From Lachnospiraceae bacterium (lineage in GTDB: Bacteria > Bacillota_A > Clostridia > Lachnospirales > Lachnospiraceae), in contig JAGZJD010000076.1 of assembly GCA_018365895.1 (NCBI GenBank), forward strand, positions 1 to 10,315: 10,315 nt of DNA, in the 5' to 3' direction. Position 1 is the first letter of the stretch. The number at the start of each line of letters is the position of its first letter. Shown in pieces: positions 1 to 6,355 of the stretch. The notes under the pieces were generated by a model. The model saw only the letters and a program-made list of their open reading frames with translations. It did not search any database and was not told where the DNA came from. The translations under genes and the position numbers were made by a program.

Positions 1-1
1 A

Positions 2-259
2 GGAGTCCTTACTTACAGCCAGTATGCCTTCGTAAAGGCATACCTGGATCAGAAGACAGACAACTGGATCAAAGCGCATATCCAGATGTTTGAATTCTTT
101 GGCGGCGTTACACCGATGCTTATTCCTGATAACTGTTCTACAGCAGTGAATCATTCGAAAAGCGACTGGTATACAACCGCACTGAATGCTACTTACCATG
201 AGATGGCAGAACATTATAACATCGCCATTATTCCGGCAAGAGTCCGGAAGCCCAAGGAT
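2..259 (+). pseudogene. istA: IS21-family transposase IstA, internal fragment cut by the RIT element
   Basis: This is the middle of an IS21-type DDE transposase; its beginning lies outside the window. The open frame starts at base 2 and reads through a typical IstA core: a YSQYAF segment, FFGGV, then the PDN motif that holds the second catalytic aspartate, then an AIIPAR..KPKD segment. In intact IstA proteins the KPKD stretch is followed at once by a KAKVE-like motif containing the catalytic glutamate. Here the frame instead enters the terminal repeat of the RIT element and ends at a stop near 331, so the glutamate and everything after it are missing and the enzyme must be inactive. No istB follows. 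The family assignment rests on motif order; it resembles but clearly differs from the second istA fragment on the other side of the RIT element. Confidence 0.85.
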
Positions 260-286
260 TATCGGCGAAAAAATGTTATCGGCAAT
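258..286 (+). repeat. Left terminal inverted repeat of the RIT element
   Basis: This is a 29-bp sequence beginning ATTATCGGCG, with a central run of six A, and ending TTATCGGCAAT. It is identical to the reverse complement of 4101-4129. Within it the TTATCGGC core occurs twice (259-266 and 276-283), so each terminus carries two direct copies of a likely recombinase-binding core. Confidence 0.92.
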
Positions 287-308
287 TCTATGAAAGATTC
301 TCAAAATA

Positions 309-358
309 CGCCGATAATTCGATATCTATAGAGATATTCTTGCTGATAATGTTTTTCT
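309..358 (+). repeat. Subterminal inverted copies of the left RIT end
   Basis: CGCCGATAAT at 309-318 is the exact inverse of the first ten bases of the element (258-267), giving a palindrome with a 41-base spacer. A second, imperfect inverse copy of the terminal repeat follows at about 340-358 (TTGCTGATAATGTTTTTC compared with TTGCCGATAACATTTTTTC at the right end). Such palindromic ends are expected for RIT elements and probably form the recombinase-binding array. The stretch lies between the terminus and the first gene and may also hold its promoter, but no convincing -35/-10 pair is visible. Confidence 0.7.
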
Positions 359-388
359 TTACGCCCTCAATTGCTATCCTGATATTGA

Positions 389-407
389 CCACAGGATTTA
401 CCTGTGG
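389..407 (+). promoter_or_regulatory. Small hairpin just ahead of ritA
   Basis: CCACAGG (389-395) and CCTGTGG (401-407) form a perfect 7-bp stem with the 5-base loop ATTTA. It ends four bases before the AAAGGAG ribosome binding site of ritA (411-417). There is no T-run after it, so it is unlikely to be a terminator. It may influence translation of the recombinase operon or serve as a protein-binding palindrome; the role is inferred only from position. Confidence 0.5.
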
Positions 408-424
408 CAGAAAGGAGCATTGAG

Positions 425-2011
425 ATGAATCAGTTAAAAGAAGTAGTAAATGCTGTCCTTGAGCAGCAAAAGTTGCAGCTTGCCCCCTCAACATACGATG
501 CGCGGAAAAATTATCTGAAACATCTGGTCGAGTATGGTGATTATCTGGGTATCCAAGTACCTTGTCAGGAACTATATGATGCCTATGTTGCCCGTGCAGT
601 GACACCAGATCTCCGCTTTCAGCTTTTGCATGCGGTCCGTCTGGTAGACAAAGAAGCCGGAACAAAAGCTCTTACACCGGAAGGAAAGCTCTATAATGAG
701 CCGAAGCTTCCTTCCTCCAGTGAATCAGAGGAAGTTTTCCGAAATATATCCTTTCCAATCAGTGATGGCAGGATTGATATGGGGCATCTGATTCGCCGGG
801 CTGAAAGTGAAATGGCCTATCTCCATCTTTCCGCATCTACCAGATGGCAGTACATGCAAGCATGGCGGGAGTTATATACATTTCTCTATCTTTCCCGGAG
901 CACCGTATTCACGAGGGAATCCTGTAATGCTTTTGTCGAAGATACCACCCAAAAGCATCTGGACGGCTCTTTGAATGAATGGAAAAGAAAAATCCGACGC
1001 CGTTCTGTCTGTGTACTGCTTGAAGTAGCAGATACCGGCTGTTTTCAATGGAAGCTGTTTCTTTCCAAGAAAACATGCTGCTCTGATGACACCCTGGAAG
1101 CTCTTCGCCAGCAGTATCTTACGTTTCTGCGGACCAGGAACTTTGAAAAGAAAACCATTGCTCTTTATGACTATGCATTCAGATCTTTCATCGAAGGGAC
1201 AGGAGTAACTGACGTTAGCGGCCTACGTAAACTACAGACTTCGCAGATTCAATCCCTGCTGGTCTTTCTGTCAGAACGACTTTGTCTGAACAGCCGAGGA
1301 ACTGTTTTCCCGATTATACGGCAGATCCTGTCTTATCTGTATGCAGCCGGCTTTATCCCTATGGATTTTTCGGGAATGATACTGACTCCCGCATATAAAA
1401 AAACACATTTAAGGCCATATATAACTGCTCTGGACGAAAAAAAGCTTTTTCGTGCAATGGAGGAGGCACCGCTTCGTACCAAAGCAATGATGCGGCTGGG
1501 GCTCCGGCTCGGATTGCGTGATATTGATATCTGTTGTCTCCGCTTCAGCCAGATTGACTGGAAAAACGATCAGATCATACTGGAACAGGAAAAAACCGGT
1601 GTGACCATGTGCCTTCCGCTGCTTGAGGATGTTGGGAATGCCATTATGGATTATATCTTGAACGAACGACCTGCAGAAGCAGAAAAGAATCCATATGTTT
1701 TCGTGCGAAGGCAGGCGCCTTATAAAAAGCTTGAGTCCATGTACATGGTATGCTCCAAACTGTTTAAAAAAGCAGAAATTCAGACCGTCAACAGGAACAG
1801 CCGCGGAGTACATGTCTGCCGGTATACGCTAACGCACAAACTTCTTTTAAACAAGATACCGCATCAGGTAATCACAGATGCCCTTGGTCATGTTTCCAAA
1901 GAATCAGACAAGCCATATCTGTCAATGGAAGAACAGATGTTAAAGGAATGTCCGCTTGATTTCTCCCTGGTCGGGCAGAAATACTGGGAAGAAGGTGATG
2001 ACTTTGTCTGA
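425..2011 (+). CDS. ritA: RIT tyrosine recombinase A
   Basis: This is the first and largest recombinase of the trio, a 528-residue DNA breaking-rejoining enzyme that should cut and rejoin DNA at the element ends through a covalent tyrosine intermediate. The carboxy-terminal catalytic domain shows Arg365 (in GLRDIDI), Lys390 (EQEKTG), His463 and Arg466 (HVCR), His489 (LGHVS) and the nucleophile Tyr498, nine residues after that histidine as in integrases. The long amino-terminal half holds core-binding helices, apparently duplicated, which explains a length above the usual 300-400 residues. ATG at 425 is chosen because AAAGGAG (411-417) precedes it by 7 bases; an in-frame GTG at 404 lies upstream of that site and is less likely. 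The stop overlaps ritB by 14 bases. The gene name follows RIT usage and assumes the standard A-B-C order. Confidence 0.88.
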   Translation: MNQLKEVVNAVLEQQKLQLAPSTYDARKNYLKHLVEYGDYLGIQVPCQELYDAYVARAVTPDLRFQLLHAVRLVDKEAGTKALTPEGKLYNEPKLPSSSESEEVFRNISFPISDGRIDMGHLIRRAESEMAYLHLSASTRWQYMQAWRELYTFLYLSRSTVFTRESCNAFVEDTTQKHLDGSLNEWKRKIRRRSVCVLLEVADTGCFQWKLFLSKKTCCSDDTLEALRQQYLTFLRTRNFEKKTIALYDYAFRSFIEGTGVTDVSGLRKLQTSQIQSLLVFLSERLCLNSRGTVFPIIRQILSYLYAAGFIPMDFSGMILTPAYKKTHLRPYITALDEKKLFRAMEEAPLRTKAMMRLGLRLGLRDIDICCLRFSQIDWKNDQIILEQEKTGVTMCLPLLEDVGNAIMDYILNERPAEAEKNPYVFVRRQAPYKKLESMYMVCSKLFKKAEIQTVNRNSRGVHVCRYTLTHKLLLNKIPHQVITDALGHVSKESDKPYLSMEEQMLKECPLDFSLVGQKYWEEGDDFV

Positions 2012-2978
2012 TCCTGTTTTTCGTAGTAAACTTCGGGATGATCTTGAAGCCTTCATCTCCCAGAAAAGAGCATCTGGATACCCTTATCATACTTCATCAA
2101 AAGTATTGGGCTATCTTGACACCATGATTGCAGAGGATTATCCGGACTGCAGTACCCTGTCCAAAGAAATCTGTGATGCGTGGATCAGGAAATGTTCCGT
2201 ACTGCATCAGAACACCTTGCTCAGACGGGTGACTCCTGTCCGCCAGTTCGCCAAATACCTTGTAGGAACTGGAAAGTCCGCATATATCATTCCCAGCGGG
2301 ATACCAAGAAAACAGATACGGTATGATGCTCATATTTTTACAGAAGCAGAGTTAAAGGCCTTCTTTACTTCCATTGATGCCTGTAAAAAATCACATTTTT
2401 CACCTTTACGCTGCTATGTGATACCGGTCATCTTCCGGCTTATTTATACCTGCGGCCTTAGAGCCTCGGAAGCCAGGCTTTTACGCACCGATGATATCGA
2501 TCTTTCTACCGGAAAGATTTTTATCCGGGAATCCAAAGGATGGGAAGCCCGTATTGTTTTCGTCAGCGATGACATGCTGGATCTGCTATGTCGATATGAC
2601 CGTATCATCAGAGATACATACCCTGACAGGACAGCATTCTTTCCGAATCAATCTGGAGACTATTACAGTAAATCTACTCTGGATGAATGGTTCCATGAAT
2701 TCTGGGATAAGCTTCCAGAAGCAGCCGTAACCAAAGGCAATCCTCCAAGGGTCCATGATTTTCGCCATTCTTACTGTGTTTACAGGCTGAACCAATGGGT
2801 TAGAGAACATGCGGATCTGAATGCTTTATATCCTTATCTGAGTGAATTTATGGGACACTCAAGCTTTGCAGACACGGATTATTATCTTACACTGGCTGAG
2901 CCATTCTACTCTGAGTTTGAATCGCGTATGTACTCCGTAAATGCTTCTATACTACCGGAGGTGCCGCATGAAGATTAA
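1998..2978 (+). CDS. ritB: RIT tyrosine recombinase B
   Basis: This is the second recombinase, 326 residues, the usual length for a single integrase-type protein with an N-terminal SAM-like core-binding domain (about 1-110) and a catalytic domain (about 115-326). Visible catalytic residues are Arg155 (CGLRASEARLL), Lys180 (ESKGWE), His253 and Arg256 (HDFRHS), His287 (MGHSS) and Tyr296 (DTDYYL). ATG at 1998 is preferred over the upstream in-frame ATG at 1956 because a purine-rich GGAAGAAGG lies directly before it and because the overlap with ritA is then 14 bases, matching the short overlap to ritC. Translation is therefore probably coupled to ritA. RIT recombinases are thought to act together as one complex; the division of labour among them is not evident from sequence. 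Confidence 0.88.
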   Translation: MTLSDPVFRSKLRDDLEAFISQKRASGYPYHTSSKVLGYLDTMIAEDYPDCSTLSKEICDAWIRKCSVLHQNTLLRRVTPVRQFAKYLVGTGKSAYIIPSGIPRKQIRYDAHIFTEAELKAFFTSIDACKKSHFSPLRCYVIPVIFRLIYTCGLRASEARLLRTDDIDLSTGKIFIRESKGWEARIVFVSDDMLDLLCRYDRIIRDTYPDRTAFFPNQSGDYYSKSTLDEWFHEFWDKLPEAAVTKGNPPRVHDFRHSYCVYRLNQWVREHADLNALYPYLSEFMGHSSFADTDYYLTLAEPFYSEFESRMYSVNASILPEVPHED

Positions 2979-4032
2979 AAAATCAGAACTTTACTTTTAT
3001 GAACTTCTCCGGGACTTCTTGCATAAATATCTGATCATACAGCGGAAGTTCACGGAGGCAACGGTTAAAAACTATACAGACTCGCTGGATCAATACCGTC
3101 AATACCTGCGCTCACAGAAAGAAATCCCGTTTGATAAAGTTGGGTTTTACTGCTTTACAAAAGAAATGGTTTATGACTTCTGCATCTGGTTAAGAGACAG
3201 CGAGTCAAAATCGATCAATACAATAAATCTCCGGCTTTCAGCAATCAAGTCATTTCTACGTTACTGCAGTGAAGAAGATGCTACGTTATCAGAACTCTAT
3301 CTGAAAGTGAAATTAATCCGCCGCTTCAAGGGAAAAACAGATCCGAAGCTTGAATACCTGAGACCTGAACAACTGGAATCTATCTTCTCCTGGCCGGATA
3401 CAGCAACACGGAATGGACGCCGTAATCAGTACTTGATGATCCATGCTTATGAAACCGGGGGCAGGATTGAAGAACTGGTCAATATGAGGCTGGAAGATAT
3501 CATCCGCAACGGAGCAAGTGTGCAGATTCGGCTCCATGGAAAAGGGAATAAGACCCGGTATAATCCTCTTCCAACAGAAGTCCTGCCACATCTGGATGCT
3601 TACCTTAATGAATTTCATCCAGGCAGAAATAATCAGGATTATCTTTTTTATACGATCCATAATGGTCAGCATACGAAAATGGCTCCCAGAACAGTGAATT
3701 CTTTTCTTGCGTCCTATGCAAAAGAACTGCACAAGGTCGATCCATCTTTTCCGGAGGGACTCCACTGTCATGTTTTCCGGCATAGCATAGGAATGGCAAT
3801 GTTCAAAGCTGGGATACCGCTACCTTATATCAAGGACTTTCTGGGGCATTCATCAATTGATTCAACATCGATCTACGCCCATGCAGACAATGAGACAATG
3901 GCCGCCGCTCTTCGCTCTGTAGATCAGGAAGCACTGCCTGTAAAGGGCTCTGACGGCAATGTTGTATCTTATCCGGAGAAGAAATGGAAAGGAAAAGAAG
4001 AATATCTGCTCCATTTCTGCGGACTGGATTAA
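2968..4032 (+). CDS. ritC: RIT tyrosine recombinase C
   Basis: This is the third recombinase, 354 residues. The N-terminal core-binding region (about 10-110) is followed by a catalytic domain with Arg166 (ETGGRIEEL), Lys192 (HGKGNKTR), His268 and Arg271 (HVFRHS), His294 (LGHSS) and Tyr303 (STSIYAH). It is the closest of the three to ordinary XerC/XerD-like and phage integrases. ATG at 2968 has a good CCGGAGGTG site ending five bases upstream and overlaps the ritB stop by 11 bases, so an earlier in-frame ATG at 2941 was not used. About 50 residues extend beyond the tyrosine, a lysine-rich tail with no recognised domain. The stop falls only three bases before the right-end palindrome begins, so the element carries no room for cargo. 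Confidence 0.9.
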   Translation: MKIKKSELYFYELLRDFLHKYLIIQRKFTEATVKNYTDSLDQYRQYLRSQKEIPFDKVGFYCFTKEMVYDFCIWLRDSESKSINTINLRLSAIKSFLRYCSEEDATLSELYLKVKLIRRFKGKTDPKLEYLRPEQLESIFSWPDTATRNGRRNQYLMIHAYETGGRIEELVNMRLEDIIRNGASVQIRLHGKGNKTRYNPLPTEVLPHLDAYLNEFHPGRNNQDYLFYTIHNGQHTKMAPRTVNSFLASYAKELHKVDPSFPEGLHCHVFRHSIGMAMFKAGIPLPYIKDFLGHSSIDSTSIYAHADNETMAAALRSVDQEALPVKGSDGNVVSYPEKKWKGKEEYLLHFCGLD

Positions 4033-4035
4033 ATA

Positions 4036-4111
4036 ATTATCGGCAATCAAAAACAGCAGCTCAGCCTGAAAATACGATTATAGCGCTTATTCAGGCTGAG
4101 ATTGCCGATAA
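4036..4111 (+). repeat. Nested palindrome at the right RIT end
   Basis: TTATCGGCAAT (4037-4047) is the inverse of ATTGCCGATAA (4101-4111). Between them CTCAGCCTGAA (4060-4070) pairs perfectly with TTCAGGCTGAG (4090-4100) around a 19-base loop. The outer pair is a partial inverted copy of the terminal repeat, mirroring the left end; the inner 11-bp stem is unique to this end. It could act as a terminator for the recombinase operon, though no T-run follows immediately, or as part of the recombination site. Confidence 0.7.
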
Positions 4112-4129
4112 CATTTTTTCGCCGATAAT
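4101..4129 (-). repeat. Right terminal inverted repeat of the RIT element
   Basis: These 29 bases are a perfect reverse complement of 258-286, including the run of six T. The sequence immediately outside is the istA fragment on the minus strand, which marks the element boundary. Confidence 0.92.
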
Positions 4130-4643
4130 CATCGGGAGCCTTCGGGCGGGCAGGAATGATAGCCGTGTCATAGTAATCTGCCATCTCCTGATAAGTCCTG
4201 GGGATGCTCGTTTCATAGAGGGTGTTTTTGGTAACACCTGCCTTGAGGTTATCCGGCACCAGAAGGAGTGTCATTCCGCCAAAGTATTCATAGGCATGTA
4301 TATGGCAGAGGATAAAGATCTCTGATTTCATATTCCGGCAGAGTTCCGCATACACAAATCTGCTACAGGACAATGCGCCTACAAAAAGATATGCAGGAGT
4401 GACCTCGCCAGTGATACTGTCATGGATATCAACATTGGCTCCAGCCCATTTAACCTCAAAGGTCTCGCCCGGCTTTCTGGAGATCTGCAAGGTCGCTTTG
4501 ATGACCTTGGCCCACTTACGGTAAAGATCCCCAAACTGTGTACTCATGTAGAGGCGTCCGCCTGCCCCATCTGCCTCTGCACAATACTCTGTCCAGAGCA
4601 GGCTAAGAGTAACCGGCTCTAAATCAGCGGCAAGGTGGCTCAG
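4130..4643 (-). pseudogene. istA: IS21-family transposase IstA, second broken copy on the opposite strand
   Basis: Read on the minus strand from 4643 to 4130, the frame gives an IstA-like protein: SLLWTEYC, then a FGDLYRKW segment, a WAG motif, the YEYFGG and PDN motifs, and AIIPAR..APDD, where the RIT repeat begins. The N-terminal helix-turn-helix region is missing, since a stop at 4644-4646 precedes the frame. The normal VDWAG motif reads VKWAG, so the first catalytic aspartate is replaced by lysine. The catalytic glutamate is lost at the RIT junction. The gene is thus dead in three ways. It is an orthologue-level variant, not a copy, of the fragment at 2-259, but it ends at the equivalent codon. 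An internal ATG at 4547 gives a shorter frame that is unlikely to be a real start. Confidence 0.83.
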
Positions 4644-4710
4644 TTAGAGTGTGCAGCGTGCTCTTAGTGACCGCTATTTACAACAGGTTTCTGGCATTTT
4701 TTCTTGAAAA

Positions 4711-4727
4711 GTGCTACATTTGTGCTA
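4711..4727. repeat. Possible remnant of an IS21-type terminus
   Basis: GTGCTA occurs twice in tandem (4711-4716 and 4722-4727), eleven bases apart. IS21-type elements carry short, regularly spaced repeats near their ends, and this pair lies upstream of the broken minus-strand istA, where such an end should be. Only about 70 bases separate it from the istA frame, so the missing N-terminal coding part would have been deleted. The link is tentative. Confidence 0.3.
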
Positions 4728-4771
4728 TTTGTGAGTGTATTAGAAAAAATTTTATGATCTGAAAAAAATAA

Positions 4772-4800
4772 TTGACACAGGAGGTTGTGTGCAGTATATT
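4772..4800 (+). promoter_or_regulatory. Sigma-A promoter of the leader/acetyltransferase operon
   Basis: TTGACA at 4772-4777 and TATATT at 4795-4800 are separated by 17 bases, close to consensus for the housekeeping sigma factor. Transcription should start near 4807, just before the leader peptide. The strength of the promoter combined with the downstream terminator argues that control is exerted after initiation. Confidence 0.8.
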
Positions 4801-4829
4801 TTAATAAAACTTACAAGGAGACTATAAAA

Positions 4830-4892
4830 ATGAATCAGAACTTACATTTCAGACGTTATATGTACATGTATTATAGACATACTGCGTTATAA
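4830..4892 (+). CDS. Putative regulatory leader peptide, 20 residues
   Basis: A short frame of 20 codons starts with MNQNLHF and continues with an aromatic, basic stretch RRYMYMYYRH before TALstop. It has an excellent AAGGAG site (4815-4820) nine bases before the ATG and follows the promoter directly. Codons 4-7 (Asn-Leu-His-Phe) are the DNA of the 5' arm of a long-range hairpin, so the position of the translating ribosome would decide which RNA structures form. Leader peptides of this size with this arrangement are known ahead of clostridial and streptococcal genes for resistance to ribosome-targeting drugs. I do not recognise this exact peptide. The coding status is inferred from the ribosome site, promoter and hairpin overlap. 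Confidence 0.65.
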   Translation: MNQNLHFRRYMYMYYRHTAL

Positions 4893-4975
4893 GCTTTGCA
4901 AGGTTGGTGCATTGGCTTATAGCCGGTAGGTCTATTCGTCTAGTGCATAAAACCAGAAATGTAAGTGACTTTTTT
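4840..4975 (+). promoter_or_regulatory. Long-range attenuator hairpin overlapping the leader peptide
   Basis: ACTTACATTTC (4840-4850, inside the leader peptide) is the perfect inverse of GAAATGTAAGT (4956-4966), and six T follow at 4970-4975. The 105-base loop contains smaller hairpins, for example GGCT/AGCC around 4915-4925. A ribosome occupying the early leader codons would block the 5' arm and prevent this terminator-like fold. The behaviour as an attenuator is inferred from structure. Confidence 0.6.
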
Positions 4976-5002
4976 ATATGTATTGCATCTTAAATTGGAT
5001 TT

Positions 5003-5039
5003 ATCGCACTGGACAATGAATGTTTGGTGCGATTTTTTT
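5003..5039 (+). terminator. Intrinsic terminator ahead of the acetyltransferase gene
   Basis: ATCGCACTGGACA (5003-5015) pairs with TGTTTGGTGCGAT (5021-5033) over 13 positions, three of them G-U in RNA, around the loop ATGAA. A run of seven T ends at 5039. It lies between the promoter and the acetyltransferase start at 5060, only six bases before that gene's ribosome binding site, so it must be bypassed for expression. Together with the leader peptide it marks a conditional terminator. Confidence 0.8.
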
Positions 5040-5059
5040 GCGTGAAGGAGGTGCATGGA

Positions 5060-5566
5060 ATGAAAGATCTGATCGAATTGAAACTGGTCACAGAAGAGGA
5101 AGCGGAATCTCTGCATAGACTGCAGGTAGAAGCTTTTATGCCATTATATGAAAAATACCAAGATGATGATACAAGCCCGGCGAAAGAAAGTATTGAAAGA
5201 GTAACTGAGAAGATTATTGAGGAGAATTCAGATTTCTATTTCATTCTGTTTCATGAAGAAAAAGTTGGAGGTGTGAGAGTCCGATGGCATCAGGGCAAAA
5301 AAGTATATGAAAATATTAATTGGATATCGCCTCTTTTCATAATTCCCAAATTTCAAAAGAAAGGAATTGCGAGCAAGGTGATAGAACAATTATTTGGTAT
5401 TTATCCAAACACAATCGAATGGCGATTAGATACGATAAAACAGGAAACGCACAATTGTCATTTGTATGAAAAATATGGCTTTGTCAGAACTGGAGAAGAT
5501 ATAGTGATTAACGACAAGATAACATTGGTTCATTATGTAAAAAACTGCAATAGGACGTCATTATAG
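5060..5566 (+). CDS. GNAT-family N-acetyltransferase
   Basis: This 168-residue protein has the layout of a GNAT acetyltransferase, transferring acetyl from acetyl-CoA to an amine. The acetyl-CoA pyrophosphate loop is visible as IIPKFQKKGIASKVI (94-108, with the Q/RxxGxA/G signature at 99-104), followed by the motif B region around ETHNCHLYEKYGF (129-141), where Tyr136 is a candidate general acid. Upstream, FILFHEEKVGGVRV (61-74) is the usual central strand pair. ATG at 5060 is preferred because AAGGAGG (5045-5051) precedes it by eight bases; an in-frame ATG at 5024 falls inside the terminator hairpin. The substrate cannot be read from sequence. Placement behind a leader-peptide attenuator and before a nucleoside phosphorylase makes a small-molecule or drug-modifying role plausible. 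Confidence 0.85.
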   Translation: MKDLIELKLVTEEEAESLHRLQVEAFMPLYEKYQDDDTSPAKESIERVTEKIIEENSDFYFILFHEEKVGGVRVRWHQGKKVYENINWISPLFIIPKFQKKGIASKVIEQLFGIYPNTIEWRLDTIKQETHNCHLYEKYGFVRTGEDIVINDKITLVHYVKNCNRTSL

Positions 5567-5596
5567 ATTGAAAAATTTAAGGAGGTATCGAATACA

Positions 5597-6343
5597 ATGA
5601 TAACAGACGCATTTGATAAATCAGAGGTATTGTTTGGACCAAAAGATTTTTATGGAGAGCAAAAGCATTTATGTGAAAAGTGTATTATTGTCTTTTCGGA
5701 AGTGATATTTAAATATATGCTTGAAACATTTGCACATGAAGAAGCAGGAGTCATACGATGTTGTAATGGAATAACGACGGTATACATTTTTGAAATAGCT
5801 GGAACGAAAATTGCAGGATATTTAAGTCATATTGGCTCTGCACTGGCTGGAAGCGATGTGATAGATGTAAATTGGCTTACTGGTGCCAACAAGTTTATCA
5901 TGTTTGGTTCCGCTGGTTCTCTGGACAAAGATGTAACGAGTGGAAAGTTTGTCATTCCAACGGCAAGTTATCGAGAGGAGGGAATGAGTTATAATTACGC
6001 TGCACCGGAAGATTACATAGAGATTAAGAATTCAAAAATAGTTAAAGTAATCTTTGACGAATTGAATCTTCCCAGTGTGACGGGTAAGGTTTGGACAACA
6101 GATGCAATGTACAGAGAAACAAAAGCCAAGCTTGAAGCAAGAAAAAATGAGGGCTGTTTAGCTGTAGAAATGGAACTTGCGGGTGTTCAGGCAGTATGTG
6201 ATTTTTATGGATGGGAGTTATATGATTTTCTCGTTACGGGTGATGTACTTGATCAGGCAGTTTACGATGTTTCAGAACTTGCAAATGCAAACCATGATAT
6301 GAACAAATTGTATATTGCTATCGAGATAGCAAAGAGAATTTAA
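5597..6343 (+). CDS. Nucleoside phosphorylase (PNP/UDP phosphorylase family)
   Basis: This 248-residue protein belongs to the family that splits nucleosides with phosphate into base and ribose-1-phosphate. Signatures are MFGSAGSLDKDVTSGKFVIPT (102-122), the phosphate/ribose-binding loop of the family; WTTDAMYRET (166-175); VEMELAG (190-196), the ribose-binding EME motif; and VTGDVLD (213-219), where the aspartate corresponds to the base-contacting region. Length is normal. It looks closer to uridine phosphorylase-like proteins than to classic PNP, but base preference is uncertain. An AAGGAGG site (5579-5585) lies 11 bases before the ATG, and only 30 bases separate it from the acetyltransferase stop with no terminator between, so the two are probably co-transcribed. 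Confidence 0.87.
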   Translation: MITDAFDKSEVLFGPKDFYGEQKHLCEKCIIVFSEVIFKYMLETFAHEEAGVIRCCNGITTVYIFEIAGTKIAGYLSHIGSALAGSDVIDVNWLTGANKFIMFGSAGSLDKDVTSGKFVIPTASYREEGMSYNYAAPEDYIEIKNSKIVKVIFDELNLPSVTGKVWTTDAMYRETKAKLEARKNEGCLAVEMELAGVQAVCDFYGWELYDFLVTGDVLDQAVYDVSELANANHDMNKLYIAIEIAKRI

Positions 6344-6355
6344 AGAGCAAGGTAA

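Larger units (their letters stand above)
258..4129 (+). mobile_element. RIT (recombinase in trio) element, apparently complete
   Basis: The element carries three different tyrosine recombinase genes in one direction with overlapping stop and start codons, bounded by a perfect 29-bp inverted repeat. This is the defining layout of RIT elements. All three genes are intact and each retains a recognisable R-K-HxxR-H-Y catalytic set. There is no cargo. Both flanks are istA fragments of IS21-type elements, broken at the first base of the repeats, which fixes the ends to within about 2 bases. No separate target duplication can be distinguished, because the outermost bases (GATTATCGG in both flanks) can belong to either the istA codon or the repeat. 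The perfect ends and intact genes suggest a recent, possibly active element. Confidence 0.88.

Noticed and set aside
288..665. Minus-strand open frame of 125 codons over the left RIT end
   Set aside because: It covers the palindromic end and the start of ritA, lacks a start signal and has no recognisable domain; treated as a shadow.
1956..1997. Earlier in-frame ATG for ritB
   Set aside because: It has no ribosome binding site and would give a 56-base overlap with ritA, unlike the short overlap at the next junction.
4634..4700. tRNA-like string GGTGGCTCAGTTAGAG
   Set aside because: It resembles a D-arm, but there is no T-arm GGTTCGAATCC, no acceptor stem pairing and no CCA end, and it overlaps the istA remnant.
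4893..4955. Possible tRNA or T-box-like structure in the attenuator loop
   Set aside because: No T-box consensus (AGGGTGGNACCGCG) and no complete cloverleaf; simple hairpins such as GGCT/AGCC explain what is visible.
5024..5059. Earlier in-frame ATG for the acetyltransferase
   Set aside because: It falls within the terminator hairpin and precedes the AAGGAGG site, which clearly serves the ATG at 5060.
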